Shown here: in pieces, positions 12,101 through 22,900 of the stretch
Layout of the letters: every line of letters begins with the position of its first letter
Position numbering within the stretch: position 1 is the stretch's first letter
Assembly: GCA_963580455.1 (NCBI GenBank)
Contig: OY756957.1
Coordinates: 6,763,001 to 6,827,000, forward strand
Direction of reading: 5' to 3'
Length of the DNA stretch: 64,000 bases
DNA from: Euonymus europaeus
Taxonomy: Eukaryota > Streptophyta > Magnoliopsida > Celastrales > Celastraceae
Notes under the pieces: generated by a model
Seen by the model: the letters and a program-made list of their open reading frames with translations, nothing else
What the model was told of the DNA's origin: nothing
The model's database searches: none
Made by a program: the position numbers and the translations under genes

Positions 12101-12648
12101 AACCCATTTGAATACCTGATAACCCAGTAAGAATCCCAGTAATACACCTCTCTAAACCTTGAACCAGGAATTATGACAGACCCCGACAGAGGCAACAGAG
12201 TATGCAAATCAGGGTGTTCACTGACTTCACCAGAGACTTTCCTGCTCAAATTCTTCCAAAGAGAGTGAACCTCCAGCGCCCATGACCTCACCGTCGGATT
12301 TTCCACCGCCGGCAAGAACCCTTCAGGCACCGGCACAAAATCAGGTGGAATGCCGTCCTCCAAATCATTCCCCGCATCTTCAAAATAAGTCCCTATAAAA
12401 CCCTCCAAATCCTTAACCGATACCGACCCATCAACACTCCTAGGAAGCTCATCAAAAGCAGACTCAGTTTTTGGCAGATTAAACTTCAACGACAAATCAA
12501 CGTACCGCTTTGGATCAAAGTTTTTGTGGCCAAAAGTTTGCAGTGCATTCTCCTGGACACGTACAAGGAATTCAATCAGAGGAGTTGTAGGTACCACAGG
12601 TCCTAATTCATGGGTATTGCATGAAGAAAAAACGTTTGAGGCAGCCAT
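9167..12648 (-). CDS. TRE1: Trehalase (GH37), 569 aa, 11 exons
   Basis: Hydrolyses trehalose to two glucoses; the plant enzyme is usually extracellular or plasma-membrane-anchored. Exons in order: 12648-12116, 11969-11850, 11499-11384, 11233-11130, 11039-10930, 10583-10511, 10430-10266, 10173-10086, 9737-9638, 9559-9346, 9253-9167. All phases close, with stop TGA. Trehalase signature 1 is PGSRFREVYYWDSYW (161-175) and signature 2 is QWDFPNGWAP (469-478). Expected catalytic residues are Asp321 in ESGWDFSTRW and Glu522 in MHEKYD. The C-terminus carries TGFGWSNGVVLAFLEEFGWP. Start: the open frame reaches back to a TTG at 12663, but the first ATG is at 12648 (MAASNVF). The N-terminus lacks the long hydrophobic leader of some homologues, so membrane targeting is uncertain. 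Intron 9 (9560-9637) is 78 nt and stop-free in frame. Confidence 0.95.
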
Positions 12649-12699
12649 TATTGTTAAGAACAAAGAGAAGAAGAGAAAGAAGGGTTTCTTTTCCTGGTA

Positions 12700-13580
12700 G
12701 TAGGCTATGTTGAGAAAGAAGTGGACTTTTTCTTGTAGAGGGACCCTACCCTGTATATGTGAAATGACTCTTTGCAGTGACCGGCAATCAAATTTTACAA
12801 AGAGGTGTTTTTATTGTCATGTCTCTTTCTTTGAAAAGTAGCTGATTAACAATTATTTTGTTACTATGCATTCAATTTTTTCTTTATTTTTTGACTGATT
12901 GTTTTTAATCAAAACAACAAGACAAGGTAGTATATGGGGCTGGTGAATTCCTTGTTATAGTTGTTAGTTGTACATGTTTACTGTTTAGAGCTTGGATGAG
13001 TATGTAAATTGATTTTTATAATAAAAATGGGACGCTATATTAATTTTGAGGTAAATTTAACATATAAATGATATAAAGTTGTTGCTCGACTAAAATTAAG
13101 AAAAAAAAATGTCTATAAATTTATATTTTAGTGATGTGGTTATATTGAAAGACGTGTTTTAATGATATAATTATATTGGGATAGATATGTAATTTAAAAT
13201 TTTATATAATATAAATGAAACCCAAAACATGAGTTTGCCTGATTGCTCTAAGCATCTCTAACAACAAGAGTAGAGATAAATTGTGATCACATACAACTAA
13301 CTATTCAATGATGTATAACGACAGAGTCGAAAATGGAGATAAGTAGAGTCAAACTCGGATTTTCTGGCTGAAAAAAATCTCCTCGCCTCCTCGGCACTCG
13401 ACTTTGCACGGGAGTTCTCTTAGCTGGTTTAATTTGATAAGTTTAAGTAATAAAATATGCTTCAACTAAATGATAAGTATGACACCATAGGCAAATAAAC
13501 AAGCCTCCTTCCCATACTTTAGGATGAAATATACAACCAGAAAACATTCTTTGAAACTAGAAAATGATAAAAATGAAAGT
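12700..13580. other. Trehalase upstream region; MITE-like remnant
   Basis: No coding exon. 13040-13200 is AT-rich and shares phrasing (a TTATATTGAAAGACGTGTTTT run, then ATATTGGGATAGATATG) with the MITE at 21101-21647 in the ABCF3 gene, so it may be a decayed relative. No promoter element is convincing. Confidence 0.35.
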
Positions 13581-13611
13581 ATAAGCATTGATCCCCCATC
13601 CTTCCTCTTAT

Positions 13612-14235
13612 GGACAATTATCTTCAAATTTAGACCTTGTCAGTGAAGTTGTAAACCAGACTACAAATAGTTGTGATCCTCAGTCCATCCAAGAGATTGA
13701 ATACGCATCTAATAATCTCGAATACAGCGTCTTCCCAAAATTTCCTCCGCTACAAAATCATCTACATAAGAGTCGGAAAATATTAAGTAATTTACCAAGT
13801 GAACAGGTTACAGATGACACACAATAGGTAAAATGCTGTGTAATGAATGCAGCATTGTCTACTGGTTTGCCCACTAGGCCAGACACAAAAAAGAAAGCAT
13901 GGAATTTTGCAGGAACGAAGACATCTAGCCGGCATATTAATAAAGGTTTACCATGGAGATGGAAGGCTTATACCAAGTGTATTGTCTAAAATTGGTCAAA
14001 TTTACAAGTTCCTAAAACAATATAGATTTATACTACGTTTTTCCTATCCTTCAGCTTAATAATAGATGGGCGGTTCTCTTCAAATTTAGATCTTGTCAGC
14101 TAAGATGTAAAAGAGACTCAAAATAGTTGCCATCCTCAATCCATCAAAGACACTGCAATACTAGCATCAGCATTGAAGAATCTTAATTCTTAGTATTTCC
14201 ATAGTTTTCTCCCCCACAAAATCATCAATATAACT
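13612..14235. repeat. Diverged direct duplication, about 460-bp period
   Basis: The block at about 13612-13760 (CTTCAAATTTAGACCTTGTC, then CCTCAGTCCATCC, then CTCCGCTACAAAATCATC) recurs at about 14074-14230 (CTTCAAATTTAGATCTTGTC, then CCTCAATCCATC, then CCCCCACAAAATCATC). The order is the same, with many substitutions. No coding potential is recognised in either copy. Confidence 0.6.
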
Positions 14236-15130
14236 CTTACAAAATAAAAGCATTTCATTAATTAAACAGATTGCACACTATAACCAAAATGTTTTTACAT
14301 CTGTTTAGTGGGCTAAATATTCTAACACAATGTTCACTGTGGAAAGATCATCCATTTCACAATAGGAACATGGCCATTCAGCAAGCAATAATACAATTCA
14401 AGGAATAAAAGAAATCTGGGAACATATCTTTGTCCTGCAGACAGAACAAACTAAAGAATCTTTGGAGTATTTTCATCATATTTATCAAACTGGGAAAATA
14501 TTAAACTTTGAAATAAGTTACGGAGGAATGCATGATCGGTTGTAGACCATGGCCTGCCTTTGTTCCACATTCTGCAATCTGCGGACTTAAAAATTCTGAT
14601 CAGAAAGCTGGACACCTAAAATGGGTCATTCTGCAATTCCTAAAACAACACCACAGGAATTGAAAAATGAAAGCATGACCCAAAAAAAAAAAGAAGCTAC
14701 CAATCAAAGAAAATAACATCTCAATGGAGTTCATTAAAAAATATTCACAATACCACTGTAGTCAGGGTTGAAATGGCAATCAAGGTTGAAGACATTTCCA
14801 TATGGAAGGCAAAAGAATTTTTTTATAAAAAGTACATTGCCACCTTCCGGAGTTCAAGTTTCAAACTTTATAATACAAGAAAACAAAAACCAATGAAACC
14901 ACTTGAATCTGCTTATTTTTTAAAATTTCAAACTGTAGAAAAGAATCTAAAAGGAATTGGAAAAAAAAATCCATGAAAACCAAAATTAAAATTGGTTAAG
15001 CATAAACTGCAACTAAGCTCCTCAGAGTTTCTTTCTTCGTCTTCCACATAATCAAAGCTGGATACCAGCTTCGGAAATTGGAACGACATACAATACATTC
15101 ATCGTCACCGGAGCGGCCCTGAAAAATCAG
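14236..15130. other. No recognised gene; possible minus-strand transcript
   Basis: Scattered short frames only. Immediately downstream, on the minus strand, of the telo-box/site-II cluster is a short frame of about 55 codons starting at about 15093 (MYCMSFQFPKLVSSF and onward). It has no family match that I know. The region might be transcribed from that promoter as a non-coding RNA or a short peptide gene; this is inference only. Confidence 0.25.
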
Positions 15131-15157
15131 AGAATCAGAGAGTGCTCGGGAATTCAA

Positions 15158-15345
15158 TAGCCCTAACCCTAACCCTAAAATTGGTGACGGCCCCTGAAGT
15201 CGGGGATAAAAGCCCATAAGCCCAGTGTTTAGACCAGTAGGTGATAATCACAGGCTGAGGCCCAAATTGAATGAGTTGGACACTTGGACGCTATATATCT
15301 GGGTTGGGTTGGCAGTAACTGTGGGCGGCAACCTTAGACAAGCCC
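15158..15345 (-). promoter_or_regulatory. Telo-box plus site-II motif cluster
   Basis: Three tandem CCCTAA units occur at about 15160-15178, and several GCCCA/TGGGC words (15210-15222, 15257-15263, 15339-15344) lie within 190 bp. In plants, telo boxes next to TGGGCY site-II elements are typical of promoters of ribosomal-protein, snoRNA and other growth-linked genes. The telo box would sit near the start of a minus-strand transcript. No matching coding exon is evident downstream. Confidence 0.5.
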
Positions 15346-15399
15346 AACATCGAATATGCGATTGCCCGCCTAAATGCTACTGTTTAAGTTTTTATTACT

Positions 15400-17200
15400 G
15401 CAAATAAAATAAAATAAAATATGGCGGACGGTTAGAATGAATTGTTTTTATTCACACGTGTGTTCTCAGAGATGTATTTGCACGTGCAAGAGTGAAACAA
15501 AATAACAATGTGGAATTGAATTCATCGTTCTTATTAATTCACACGTGCTTGTCCAGAGCTTTATTTCATTATCTGCACACGCATACTTGATACTTCACAT
15601 GGTTGGACTATTTGCAATTTATTGCCATATTTTCACCGTTTCTCCTCTCACGTTGAGTCTGATGTTTATTTACTTACCTCTATGCCTATACATCATGGTA
15701 TTGTATATAACCAAGACAACTCTCAGGTTAATTGACATAACGACCGTATAAATTGTGTCAAAACATAATGCACGATTATACGAGTATTGCTCCAAACGAG
15801 ATTTTTTTCTTCTTTTTTTTTTATATAATTTGTTTTGCAAATTATGCAGATTTTTGTTTTACCAAATTATATAGAAGGGTATCACGTATTTAGATTTTGG
15901 ACCGCACATATGAGATAAACGTGAGCCAAATTATTTACTTCTTCCCTTATGGGGCAATCGTGGACTCTGCAACCTTTGCTCCTTCGTTTCCTGGCATTGG
16001 TTCATCATATTGGTCGACAAACTAAATCGATTGTTCACGAGTTGGCTCAACTTACTTCAAGACAGAACATGATTTAATTTTCATTGAGTAGTTTTCTTGT
16101 GAAGTGTCTCAATTTGTAATGCATGACATTCTATCAAATTAATATGCTGAGTGTTTCAAGATAAAAAAAAATAAAAAATAAAAAAACGTGAGAGAAATAT
16201 CAAATTGTGATAGCATATATGTTGTTCATGTTCATGTTCTTTTGGCTGCGGTTAGATTTTTGAGCATATATTAGGATAAACGTGAGAGAAATGCGAAAAT
16301 GCTATTGAGCAGCTCCTCTATCACAACATTTTACAATGCTTGCATATATATATATATATATATATATTCAAGTCTCAAGTCACAAGTCACAAGTCACAAC
16401 AGATATGCTGTGAAAAAGGAAAAACAACCCTAACTCAATAGATGTTGCATGTAACTAATGAGAATTGTTTCAGTAATGCTTTCTATGCTTAATTCGGGAA
16501 ATAAAAAAAAAAGACCTAGATGCCAAATGGGGGTTTGGTCTCAAGATGGACACTCTGCCAGGAAACCAGCAGCCCAGCCCCCTACCCTTACCAACAGAGA
16601 GAACCAGATGATCAACAATCCAAACATGAACCCCAGCCTGTGAGACCATGTCTATTCTTTCAAGTTTCAACAATGCCTAAAATACCACAATATATTTCTA
16701 GGTTCAAAATCAAAAGAGCCGCTTCCCTATAAAATACCACAAATATAATATTTCTAGGTTCAAAAATCAAAAGATTCAAAACTGAATTTGGCTACAGAAA
16801 TTCCTTGGAAAACATAAAAACGTTACCTAGTACTACGAAAAAACAAGTCCATATGACAGTGTAACCCACCAACAGCCAACCACCCTCAACTGCAGTTAAA
16901 GTTAATATGCACAGGCAAAAAAACATACACAACATGTCAAGAAAGGACACCATATGTATCCATTTGTCTTCTAGGCAATAAATCCTGTAAGTATAAGGCT
17001 GTTTTGGGTAATAAAGGAGGCAATTAACCTGAAAACCTGGATGTTAAACAAGGGAGGCATGGAACATAAACCCAGCTTCCTGGTTAACTGCAACAGCTCA
17101 ATTAAAATTAAGCCTATTGCTGCTAATTTTACCAATCATTTATCGAAATCAATGAAAAAAACAAAGTGAGTTCCAGTTACTCCTGAAAAGGGAACCCATA
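15400..17200. other. Intergenic; microsatellite at 16350
   Basis: No exon recognised on either strand. A (TA)n tract lies at about 16345-16368, followed by three AAGTCAC-type repeats (16370-16398). The remainder is AT-rich and featureless apart from chance frames such as 16470-16673. Confidence 0.45.
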
Positions 17201-17275
17201 TAAGTAAACTCCATATAAATCAGATATAAAAAGGGGTAAGAGGTTGTAGAAGGAGAAGAAACATAGTCAAAGTCA

Positions 17276-17440
17276 ATGGAATCGCAAACTACTCAGCAAA
17301 GAGAAGCTACTTCTTCAGCACAGAGGCAAATAACTAGTCAGCAACCCAAGACTAAGGTTTTGAAAGGAAAGAGAGCGAAGATGTACATAATCCAACGTTG
17401 CGTCGTCATGCTTCTTTGTTGGAGGGATCAGTCGGATTAG
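17276..17440 (+). CDS. DVL/ROTUNDIFOLIA-like small polypeptide, 54 aa
   Basis: A single-exon frame whose C-terminal half reads [20 protein letters not shown]. This matches the DVL/RTFL domain as I know it: basic residues, then [13 protein letters not shown]. The N-terminal half is Gln/Ser/Thr-rich and low in complexity, as in other family members. These plasma-membrane-associated peptides restrict polar cell proliferation in lateral organs when overexpressed. A TATA-like TATAAAAA lies at about 17225, 50 bp upstream of the ATG. The Gln in IIQRC replaces a more usual Arg. No intron is needed and the stop is TAG. The family call is strong; the paralogue is unknown. Confidence 0.85.
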   Translation: MESQTTQQREATSSAQRQITSQQPKTKVLKGKRAKMYIIQRCVVMLLCWRDQSD

Positions 17441-18760
17441 TAATGCAGGTAAATCAAGCCATTCATGAAACTGCAGTACTTATCCAAGTTCTTACAAAGA
17501 CCTCCGCTTTTCAGCTTTGTATATTATAAAAAAGGTTTATATGTGGCTGCATATTAGCTACAGTTGCAATGTTCCTGTCAAATGATGATACTTAATAGTC
17601 TAAGACTTGGGAGAACATAGAAGAAAAATGATGTATGTAAGTTCCTCACAGTGTCGGGACAAAGTAATGCAATGCAGTTTTCAAACTATTTCATGTTGCA
17701 TGTGAAACTGCTTGTTTTGAAATCGTATGTTTTGTGAGTTTTTTTACATCTCCGATAAACTGCTAACACAGAATTCGAGCAAGCATCACAGACATTTTTT
17801 GCACATCATACAAGAGGTGGAAGAGGCAGAAAATAAATGAACAGTGAAACAAATGATTCTGCATTCAATTAGAATTTTCAAAGAATTCCCAGCTAGAACT
17901 GCTACATGGATGGGGCAGTCTTCACATAGAGCGTGACAAACTGTACAAATCGTTCACCACCCATTCATCAATGGCTACATATAAACCAAAACCACTCCAG
18001 AGAAATCACTAAACTCAGCTACACTTCAAAATAAACAACAATAATGGTTCCCAAAGGCCACAAGGAAAATGGTTAGAAGTCACCCTTCAATTCAATAATT
18101 AATTGCTCGCAAAAGGCTGGGTACGTAACACGAGAAGGTGATTATTACAACGTGGACGGGGATGCACTCCATGCTTCCTGAATTTGTCAAGAAGCTTCCA
18201 CTGGCAACCAAGAGCATTCAATTGAATCTAACATGTGTGAGAATGAGCAATTCGCATTCGTATGAGCTGAGTTATATGTGTTTTGTCATTATCCTCAACT
18301 AATTGTAAAGTAGCAGAACAAACAAACCTGTGATGCCTATGTGAACATAAAAAATAAAAATAAATAAATCACATTTGATATATTTGGGCGTCATTGATGA
18401 TCTAAGATAAACTATCAAAATCTGTACATTCAATTGAAAGCAGTAGCAGCATTATACATCACAAAGTGCGAAACCCATATTTGCAAAGATCGCATCCATG
18501 AACACGAAAGGTAATTTCCAATTCACATAAGGCATTCCAACAAAAAATTCTCACGTTTTTTAGAAGATGAAACAAACAAGAAGAAACTTGTACTTTTATG
18601 TTTATTAACAAATCTAAATTATATAAGAAACAATAATACTTGGAAAAAACTGTGCATCACAGACTTAGCTGGGCCAGCTCCATGAAAACCCTAGACTTCA
18701 CATAGCAAATTGGAGAATTGATGTTAAGATATACCGGGGAAAAGCAGAAGAGAGCAAACG
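17441..18760. other. Intergenic, probably UTRs of flanking genes
   Basis: Nothing coding was recognised. 17441-17700 may contain the 3' UTR of the DVL-like gene. 18400-18764 would be the 3' UTR of the minus-strand small gene that ends at 18765. The block around 18120-18220 is less AT-rich than its surroundings but has no family resemblance that I can name. Confidence 0.35.
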
Positions 18761-18764
18761 ATCA

Positions 18765-19022
18765 TCAGACGGGGAGCTTTCCGACATCATCGACGGGGGC
18801 GAGTGGGCCCTCGTCGGAGTCAGAATCATCGGGGTCGGTGGTACTGAGATTGACGCACGAAAAGCGCTCGAGAGAAGAGAAGAAAGCGGAGACCACGGTC
18901 GCACTCACCCAGCTCGCCAACGAATCCAGTGACTCACGCGACATGATGCTGGTGTTGTTGGCGTTGCCGACGGCGGCTGCTGTAGCATCGGCGGTGGCAT
19001 TGGTGCCGTTATTCTCCCCCAT
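18765..19022 (-). CDS. Small conserved plant protein, unknown function, 85 aa
   Basis: An uninterrupted ATG-to-TGA frame. The protein starts with an Asn/Ala/Thr-rich segment (MGENNGTNATADATAAAVGN) and has a central stretch SLDSLASWVSATVVSAFFSS followed by LERFSCVNLSTTDPDD. It ends with an acidic DDSDSDEGP tail. The central part is amphipathic to hydrophobic and could associate with membranes. I recall short dicot proteins sharing the SLDSLASWVS-VVSAFFSSLERCSCVN core, but none with a known role. The G/C-rich, codon-structured frame contrasts with its AT-rich flanks, which supports a real gene. An overlapping plus-strand frame (18718-19065) is treated as its shadow. Confidence 0.65.
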   Translation of the reverse strand: MGENNGTNATADATAAAVGNANNTSIMSRESLDSLASWVSATVVSAFFSSLERFSCVNLSTTDPDDSDSDEGPLAPVDDVGKLPV

Positions 19023-19064
19023 TCTTGTTGATTCGATAATGAAACGACGTCGATTTAGCGGTTG

Positions 19065-19960
19065 ATGATTCGACCCACAAATTTGGTCCAGATGGCGAAG
19101 GGACGATAAAGAGAGGCTGAGATACTATTTGACTTTGTAGATAAATATATATATATATCTAAGGAGTCGGAATTACAATATTGACCCCATTTAGGCATAA
19201 AAACTCTCATATTAGTTGGTGATTTTTTTGGGATAGATTTTGATACGATAAGCCTGTTATCGTGGATAAGAACAAATATCATCGATTTGAAAGTGCAACT
19301 AATGAATTTTGATACCGTTGAAGGAACTGCCAAACTTCATCAGTTAATCAGTTCAAAAGAATTGACATCAAATGTCCAACGATATGAAAGAATTTATCCA
19401 ATTACCACTTCTAGCCATTATGATGACTCTGGCATTGAAAATTAACACAATGAGTTCCTAAATCCCACCGAGAGAAATGTCTTGTGACCATACATTAAGC
19501 TTTGGTCATGTGAAAAATATATATGCTCACGAACCTGATAAGTTTTAAACTCATATCCAACGTTCAGAGGACATGCTTATATTGAGTGGTTAAGTATTAT
19601 CAAAAAAGAGAATAAAATGACCCCCATATCAGGCATTTTGTTAATAAGCTTTGGTGTCTTCCAAAGATTAACTATGAAACGTCAAATCTAACCAGACATC
19701 ATGATCATTCAACAAGGGCATGGGTATATTTTCCTTATTTGCTTTCTTCATATATTATATAACAGTGTACAGACAAATTCGAGCAACCCAGAAAAGTAAC
19801 TATAACATTAATTCCAAACAAAATTGCCAAAAACAAATCTGTCTTGTGGAGAACTTGGGCGCTATGAATGGAAGCCAAATCAAAGCCAGAATCAACCCAT
19901 GCCACTACTACTCCAGGAAAATACCCAATAGGTCAATACGCTTGTGAAATCCAAAAACTT
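19065..19960. other. Intergenic between small gene and ABCF3 3' end
   Basis: AT-rich with a TA-rich tract near 19145-19160. No exon recognised. The part above about 19700 is probably the ABCF3 3' UTR, since that gene is transcribed toward lower coordinates. Confidence 0.4.
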
Positions 19961-19964
19961 GTAC

Positions 19965-22900
19965 CTAAGAGGTTTGCAATATCTTCTTATAATCATGGAA
20001 ATTCCCTTGGAAAGGTGTCGCCCTGCCTTCTGATACCACCCACAACTCATCAACACTTCCGGAGATTAGATGCTCGTCATGACTAACCTGCAAAAACAAA
20101 TCAAAAGCAATGGCATATTAAATACCATTCATTAGCCTTTTTGTTGAGAATGCTGATCATAAAGAGGAGATGCTATACCATGAGAATTCCTCCTTGGAAT
20201 AAAATAAGGCCTTGAATTAGTGCCTCCACAGCATCCAAGTCCTACATATCAACAGATACCGAAACATCAGAGAGCATTCTTCAACGCAAACATTTGCAAT
20301 TTCGAGCAAAATTGCAATCCAAAAACTAGTGATGACTGATGAGAAAGAACATATATTGAGTAGTTTTCTAGGTTTTCGCATTTATCCAACACCAGAAGTC
20401 TTAAAAAAAACACGGCAAGTGAAGTGGGAAACTTGCAATGGAACACTTTGAAATGACATATTTTGTTAATGCAGAATATCAACATTTAATGTCACGAGAT
20501 TGACCAAAATAATACGCTGTTCTAAATTCCAATATTTTATATGCAAACTCCAAAGGATAAAAAGAAAGTTTCCACAACTTTTCACCAAAAGGAATTCAGA
20601 AGACAGAGTTGTTATAGTCCCAGATGGGTGGTTTTCACCTTGGTGTCCATTTTAGTACGTCACTCTTACAAAGATGTTCCCTCTGACGAGGAACCCAACC
20701 AGCATTAAAAAACACGTCTGTTTTCCTCATGAAGTTGTTAATAACGTTGTTGGTCTCAAAGCCTTTATAGACCGTTTTCCTAGTACTGTTCCCTTTAGAA
20801 CCCACCACCTGTAGTGGAACAGCATGGATACAAGGTGGCTGCATTTTACAACAGGCCCTACATATATCAATCGTAAGCATTCATCTCCAAAGAGGAAATG
20901 ACACTGACATGAATCATGAACATGATCCACAGTATACACTTTAGAAGAGCTTTGCAATGGACTGGTGTCAAAACTCCCAAACAAACGTTAAGGAGAAAGT
21001 GATGCAACTTTCTTAAGGTTGTGGCAAAAGTTTCTAGGAGCTTTCTTATTTCTGTAACACAGTCTTTTCCATTTGAAAATTCAGTCAAGGAAAATAGTCT
21101 TAGTTAGGGCAACCACAATGGTACCAAAGTTAATGAGCCATTAGTTGCTAATGTGGTTGTATTAATAAATGTGTTTTGTTGATATGACTACATTGGGATA
21201 TGTGTTTTGTTAATATGAATAAGTAAAACACGGTCTTTTCCATTTGAAAATTCAGTCAGGAAAATATAGTATTAGTTAGGGCAACCACAATGGTGTCAAA
21301 GTCAATAGATCATTAGTTGTTAATATGCCTGTATTGATAAACGTATTTTGTTGATGTGACTGTATTGGGATATGTTTTGCTGATATGGATAAGTATGTGG
21401 CTTAACTTTTGGGTAATAGAGGTGGCACCCACAACTAGTTTTAGAGGAAAAAGTATGAAAGAATGGAAAGTCAGTGGTGTGACTAATTGGATTGTATTGG
21501 GAGATTTGTTTTGTTAATGTCGTTGTATTGAAAGATGTGTTTTGCTAATGCGGATGAATATGTGGGACCACTTCTTGTGTAATAGAAGTGCGACCCAATA
21601 GCAAACTTGTTGGGCCATTAACTTTGCAACCATTGTGGTTGCCCTAAGAAATATGGCATCGCTGACACATATCAATTCTTTACGCAACATGCCAGAAAAT
21701 TTAAGACAACATGGCATCGCCGACACATATCAATTCTTTACGCAACATGCCAGAAAATTTAAAACAACAGGGCGATGAGGAGGGCAGAGCAAGGCTCAAC
21801 TCTCAATGCTTTCAAGGTTCTTAGTTACATCTTGAGATAAACCAAAGAAGAAAACTCTGGTGAGTTACGAGATGATAATAACAAGGAAAGCATAGTGACT
21901 TAAAAAATGAGAAGGAAAAGAAAATAAACAATAACTCACAAGATGATTGGACGGCTCATCGAGCAATATTATGTGTGGTTTCTTGAAAGTAATCTTTGCA
22001 AATGCTACCCTACTTTTCTGACCACCTGCAATACAAATCATGTAATAAAAAAAGACGCGACTATTATAATTTCTGGTAATTCAAGCTTATGAAATATACT
22101 TATTCAGAACTTCAAATATTCTATTATTCTGTGAGGCAAACCTCTAACTCAACCAGCCAAAGTGAAGCCTTGTCAATTTAACATAAATATTGGATCTAAA
22201 GGAGAATTTTAACTCTCAAAAAAAGTTCAAACATGCCTGGAGAGAAAAAATTCAACATACCAGATAAAGTGTACATAGGCTGAAGAGCAAGATTCCCAGT
22301 TACACCAAAGGAACCCAGGTGAGCCCTTAGCTTTTGTTCAGGAACTCCCTGCAACGGGAAAAACTTCATATAATTTCTAGATAACATCATACGCAAGAGG
22401 AAACTATATGCCAAAATATGATATGCACAACTATACTAACGTCATTTGCAAGAGGAAACTATATAACAAAATATGGCATGCACGAGTATACAAATTCCAC
22501 ACACAAGTGCCATGGAGTGAAGTGGATAGCTCAACCCAACAACCAAAAAGCAAGTTGGTGATGAAGGATGTGGCAATAAATCCTTTTATTTTTTACCACT
22601 TAATTGAAAATTTATTTACACATTATTAAACATTTAAAAGTCACTAGTTATGGAAACAGCTTGGAGTTGGGTTGGGTTGGGTTGAGGGAGAAGGATGGGT
22701 GGGAGATTTTAGAATGGAGGGGAAGGAGTAGAGGGAAGAACTCAACCACCCCTTGCTAGGTAGTGTTTATGTGGACAATGGAGGTTTTTACACATGCATT
22801 TTCTTGATTTTGTTAATAACTACTGACATCAAATATTAAAATGTAAAACTTGTCAAAACTACATTAACTAATAAGAAACAAGCAACCTCTCCAAAATATA

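Noticed and set aside
12649..12663. Trehalase start five codons further upstream
   Set aside because: The upstream codon is TTG, not ATG; the first in-frame ATG is at 12648.
18718..19065. 115-codon plus-strand frame
   Set aside because: Antisense shadow of the better-supported minus-strand 85-aa gene.
20635..21088. Overlapping minus-strand frames inside ABCF3 intron 16
   Set aside because: No recognisable domain, overlapping frames, in an intron; likely chance or old repeat sequence.
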